DNA from: Atopsyche davidsoni
Taxonomy: Eukaryota > Arthropoda > Insecta > Trichoptera > Hydrobiosidae
Direction: 5' to 3'
DNA length: 64,000 bases
NCBI GenBank assembly: GCA_022113835.1
Contig: JAILWY010000019.1
Location: 1,178,001-1,242,000, forward strand
The notes beneath the pieces are model-generated. The model ran no database searches. It saw nothing but the letters and a program-made list of their open reading frames with translations, and was not told the origin of the DNA. Every line of letters begins with the position of its first letter. The stretch's first letter is position 1. Made by a program: the position numbers and the translations under genes. Positions 60,086 to 64,000 of this stretch are shown here, piece by piece.

Positions 60086-61690
60086 GGCTTACGAAAGCTA
60101 AATAGAAATAACTGATGCATTTTCATATTTTTTTAAAATAAATATAATTCATTTGATGAGTATTTTGTTGCTGTACATTTATCCTGTAGTAAATTATATT
60201 TTAAGATATCGAGATGAGGAAATCGATTCTGTTCATTTATATATTCGCTGTGCAATATGATGATTATTTTACATCGTTACTCTTGTAAAACTGTTACTAT
60301 AAAAAAAGTAATCACAACCTTATTGAACACATATATATATTTTTACATTACTTGATGTTGTTTCAAATATAAGAAAAAATAATGTCAAGCATTAAATTTC
60401 ATATGAATAAGAAATAAAAAACGCTTACTTTTTTCCAAAATATTCGAACGTATAAATTGAAATAGTACGCACTGAGGACTCTGTTTGATCTTTTCATATT
60501 TTGCTTGTTTTCATTATGCCATCCAATAAAAATCAACATTGTAGCAACAATATTTGCAATAAAAATACGAAAAAAAATATCTCTATGATTTTAAAAGCTT
60601 ATGCATATATTTTTTTTCAAAATAATACGCGATAATTTAAATGTCCCCAAAATTAATTGCTTAGCATAATCTATATCTGTGACAGCTAAATTTCCGTACA
60701 TGGGAATAAAGTTGCAAAAGTTTAACATACATTAACAAATACAAAATAACTAACGCCGTTACACGCCGTGTTGTCATGATAATCCTCATAAATGATTTTT
60801 GGTTTGAATGGCCGCGGGGGGGAGGGGAGGGCAGCCGCCATACCCATCCTGATTACCGCGTGATTTTATTCCCCAGCCGGAAGTACTTGTTGAAATTGCA
60901 ACATTTCAGAGGCGTCAGTTGGAATTTTAAGGGAAGCAATTTTTTGCTATTCTAGTATTAACCGGTCAAAATCGAAATCTGATTTATTCTTATGAAAATA
61001 TAACAAAATTATTGGAACATTTAAATATTACAAAATATAATTTACAATTTTGAACAGGAGTCTTATAAAAACATTCAAGAAAACAACAACAAAAAAATGT
61101 TAATTAATCTATTATTTTTTTGTTTTAAAATTTCTAATAAATTTTAAATCAAAATTTATTTTCTTTTTTATTTTTTTATTCTAAAATAACAGTCATGGCT
61201 TTAAATATATGATTTATAACAATGCGGTTTTATAAAATTACAAATCTTATATAACCAAGGTAAGTAAGGCAAAGCACAAAAGACTTGCCACAAAGTTTCT
61301 ACCAGATATACAACGAATCTGTCACTTACTGAAAGATCTGGCCGAAGTTTAAAATTTTCTAAGGTACATATCACCCTAAAGAATATTTTACAAGTTAAAA
61401 TAAAACCAATTCTGTCACCAAACATTTTACTTGCGTAACTAATAAACTATAAATTGAAACTCACAGTAAATATATACAACTTTTTAAATGCATATATTCA
61501 ATACTATTAAAAATGATTATTCATCCTGTCTATTAATCAATAAAGAGCATCAACACACTTAACAAAATTTTATACAAAAAGTATTTAGTTAAAAATGTGA
61601 AATCCAATGTCGTTTAAATATTAGTTAAAAGTTATTTATCAGATAAAATAACCTCACCGAATCTTAACGAAAATCATCACGCTCTGCCGT
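60086..61690. other. AT-rich noncoding stretch with one GC-rich spot
   Basis: Very A/T-rich except for a G-rich run at 60816-60831 (7, 4 and 3 G) followed by complex sequence to about 60925. A perfect AAG/GTAAGT donor word occurs at 61257-61265 (+) with no coding frame behind it. No gene is seen. Confidence 0.45.
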
Positions 61691-61891
61691 GTGTATCGAA
61701 TTACCCAAGCCTTCAAAGGGTGGCCAATGTCTCATAAGTACGCGTACAAGTATATTATATCAAAAACCTTCTTCAAATCAATATTACACGACGTTTTCCA
61801 GGGAGTTAAATGCGAGAATTTCATGTTTCTGCACACGTGCTTGTTTTGTTTGCCTGAACGCGTAAACTCCGCTGTCGTGTTCTATAAATAA
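61691..61891 (+). other. small open frame, unrecognised
   Basis: A 66-codon frame starting with GTG; the first ATG is at 61727. It reads VYRITQAFKGWPMSHKYAYK and YIISKTFFKSILHDVFQGVK, then a cysteine-containing tail ending VVFYK and TAA. Composition is more balanced than in the A/T-rich flanks. No domain is recognised and no splice sites are clear, so it may be a short ORF, a decayed element or chance. Confidence 0.18.
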
Positions 61892-62829
61892 ATATTCGAG
61901 AAATTAATAAAATTATAATTTGTGCTGCAAAAGAAAATACGCTTTTTTAACGAAATTATAGGTATGCGTGTACATCGAATTTTGTTCTAATTAACATCGT
62001 TTTCGGTTGGAAATTTTAATCCAGAAATATTTACAACCGGCCTAATGAACTCGAGATTGATTTATATATTATTTAATTCCAATGTTTTTTTTACTGTTGA
62101 ATTAATTTGTTACGTTAATGGGATTTTGTATATGCTGCTATTTATGTGCTGAATAAGGTGGATATTGCTTCTTTGAATCACGGTATATTTTTGTTATCTG
62201 AAAGAATAAAAAAATATTTATATACCAAAAATATATGTAAATAAAATCAAATGTAAAAATTCAAATCGTAACATATTTTCTTGTTCGTTATTCAATAAAA
62301 AATATTTCATGAATCCTGTTTCGTATCATTATGCCTTTGTGAAAAACTTATGTATATTTTCCTCGTATTTATTTTTCTCTTAACTCAATAGCCAATATAA
62401 ACTACGCCTAACAATGGACTTTCTCTTCTTTAGTGGTGTATGCTAACACCTGCGCTCAATCAAAAATAAGGTTAAATTGTGGAAAAGGCCGCTTATTTAA
62501 TTACAATATTTATAATTTTATGAGTATTATCTATGTGTAAGAACGATGTTGTTTTATTTAATTATTTTATATTAACAAAATAAACAAATCAATTATTGCC
62601 CAAAAACCATCATTCGTTCGTATTTTGTGAATATCTTCTGAAAAACACTGCATACATAACATATTGCTGGAACACCGGAAAAATATTTTCGCCATACAGA
62701 TATCTGCATCAAAATAAACAGCAAAGTGATTTATAACATCCTATCTTATGTTTTAATATTTACACTGTATATTATTGCAATACTAAACGCCAAGCACAAT
62801 ATTATAAAGCCGTCAATATAAAAGCTTAT
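61892..62829. other. AT-rich noncoding stretch
   Basis: No gene is seen. Dense A/T runs and scattered AATAAA hexamers of no evident significance. Confidence 0.5.
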
Positions 62830-63140
62830 AAAGCTATTACCGCAGATGCCAATTTGCGCTTCACTCTATTTCATTTGCGGTAAACATTTAAAGTGCGGCT
62901 TCACACGGTCCGTAAATAACTGACGAATTAAATAGATATTAATTAAGCCAGTCAATTGAGCTCATGAATAATTCGATGCGTGTCAGAGATTTTCGTATGA
63001 CCGCGGCGCGGCCGATCGCGCCCGACAATGCCGACCGCCGGCGCCCGTAATGATCTCGCGTTTGTCGGTTTCGTTTTGTAACCTGATCCTTTTTGCGCTC
63101 GCTCGGCGGGGGCTCGGGCTAAGCCCGCTTTTTTGCTAGG
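62830..63140. promoter_or_regulatory. complex block and CpG-rich island
   Basis: An 8-bp inverted pair TTACCGCA/TGCGGTAA (about 62838-62882) flanks ordered mixed sequence. Then come TAATTAAGCC and AATTGAGCTC words, and a CpG-rich stretch (63000-63055) with GCGGCGCGGCCG-type sequence. A stem-forming CGGGCTAAGCCCG lies near 63114-63127. Looks like an enhancer or promoter island. No coding frame is present. Confidence 0.3.
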
Positions 63141-64000
63141 ATGATGATAGTCTGGGGATTATTGTGGAATTCCTGTAAAATTATAAACTCCTTTTTTTTA
63201 TGAAATCAATCTCCGTGATGCGTTTCTTTTGTACTGCCTTTGATCTGTTAGTATTTATAGCGAATGGATCATAGCACGAAAGCATGCTTGTTGTTAAAAT
63301 TCAGGTTTATTCAAACTCTCGTGTTTACTGTCGATGTTTATTTTTATGTTCGCGTTGAAAATGTCTCGATCAGGTGGAGAAGCACGTACTGCAGATTAAA
63401 TGAATTTGATATCGTGTGAATCAGTTTGAACTTCAATTGGACAAAATATAAAATTGGTCGGAGTATATTTTTGCCTCTCTAGATTGTAAAAACCATAATA
63501 TTTAGATGCAACGTAGTACAGGAATTTTTTAAAAAGTTGGACACGCAAATTTTCAAACGTTTCAAGTAACTGGTTATTCTGAACCGAACTTACAGAAATA
63601 ATTAGAAGGAATTATGACACTTTATTTGATAGCGTATTAATTATAAGTGACTGTGTTATATTTTTTGTACCAATCGTAATTTTATTAACTATGTACTAAC
63701 ATCCTCAAATGAGTTCAAATGTCTCAATAAGCGAGATGGTTAGTTTTGAATCTACACGAGATCAGGTTAATAAAATCTCATTTACCTAAATAGTATTATA
63801 GCGTTCATCGTAAAACATTATTGAATTATTTTAATCAATTGCACAAACAAAAAACGAATAATTAAAATTACTTAAAAGTTTCTGTCAATCACTAGTGTGT
63901 ATCTCGGAAACAATTAAATAATATATCGACTTTTCTTCTTAAATATTTATATGATCTCGTCTTGACATTTTATATGTATACGTGCGAGGGTTTTGTGTCA
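63141..64000. other. AT-rich noncoding stretch to window end
   Basis: No gene is seen. Mixed A/T-rich sequence without repeats or recognisable motifs. Confidence 0.5.

Noticed and set aside
61257..61265. Perfect AAG/GTAAGT donor
   Set aside because: The preceding sequence is A/T-rich with stops in all frames and no acceptor; isolated matches are expected by chance.
62838..62882. TTACCGCA/TGCGGTAA hairpin as a microRNA precursor
   Set aside because: The stem is only eight base pairs with a long unpaired loop, too short and weak for a microRNA precursor.
1..64000. tRNA, rRNA and known insect microRNA sequences
   Set aside because: By eye I found no cloverleaf with a GGTTCGA-type arm, no rRNA-like segment, and none of the widely conserved insect microRNAs I could recall, including those of Hox clusters. 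A covariance-model scan would be decisive.
1..64000. Homeobox or other transcription-factor coding exons
   Set aside because: I found no WFQNRR-type or zinc-finger coding segment on either strand, so the developmental-locus idea rests on noncoding texture only.
1..64000. CRISPR array or bacterial-type operons
   Set aside because: No regularly spaced direct repeats and no dense coding; the splice signals and AT-rich noncoding DNA indicate a eukaryote.

Overview
The window looks like 64 kb of nuclear DNA from an animal with an AT-rich genome, most likely an insect and plausibly a moth or butterfly. This rests on general texture: AT-rich background, many short T/A homopolymers and TA/CA microsatellites, insect-style splice signals, and small decayed piggyBac-like and LINE-like fragments. 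The lepidopteran assignment is inference. There are no long ORFs, operons, ribosome binding sites or recognisable RNA genes. The longest open frames (about 130-155 codons) lie in GC-rich patches where stops are rare by chance, and I recognise none of them as a known protein.

Two kinds of sequence alternate. AT-rich stretches of 1-5 kb hold microsatellites, homopolymers and a few decayed transposon pieces. Between them sit at least two dozen GC- and CpG-rich islands of about 70-800 bp. The largest are at 32.5-32.9, 34.0-36.4, 43.8-45.7, 51.5-51.8, 55.7-56.2 and 63.0-63.1 kb. Many are flanked by homeodomain-type TAAT/ATTA cores, GCCAT (Pho/YY1-type) words or octamers. This layout, with few mobile elements, is what one expects of a regulatory desert or giant intron of a developmental regulator. 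I cannot name the gene, and conservation cannot be assessed from one sequence.

The most specific signal is at 53081-53113 on the + strand. A branch-point-like CTAAT, an 18-base pyrimidine run and CAG are followed directly by GTGAGT, so a 3' splice site abuts a 5' splice site with no exon between. That is the architecture of a recursive splicing (ratchet) site, known from very long insect introns. A second GT-type donor lies 67 bases downstream, after a short start-codon-bearing segment, so it could also act as a cassette exon. A weaker candidate of the same kind lies at 5461-5485 (+). If real, they imply transcription left to right through most of the window. Possible exons on that strand include a 3'-terminal exon at 47443-47615 (open frame, stop, AATAAA), a spliced-ORF candidate at 37105-37261 and a strong acceptor at 45834. 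All are predictions without transcript support.

Mobile-element remnants: a piggyBac-type transposase N-terminal fragment with two in-frame stops (15900-16272, +), a LINE reverse-transcriptase C-terminal fragment with stops (42143-42262, +), a probable LINE/SINE 3' end with an ATG-repeat tail (40610-40759, -), and a possible MITE-like inverted-repeat unit (59960-60085).
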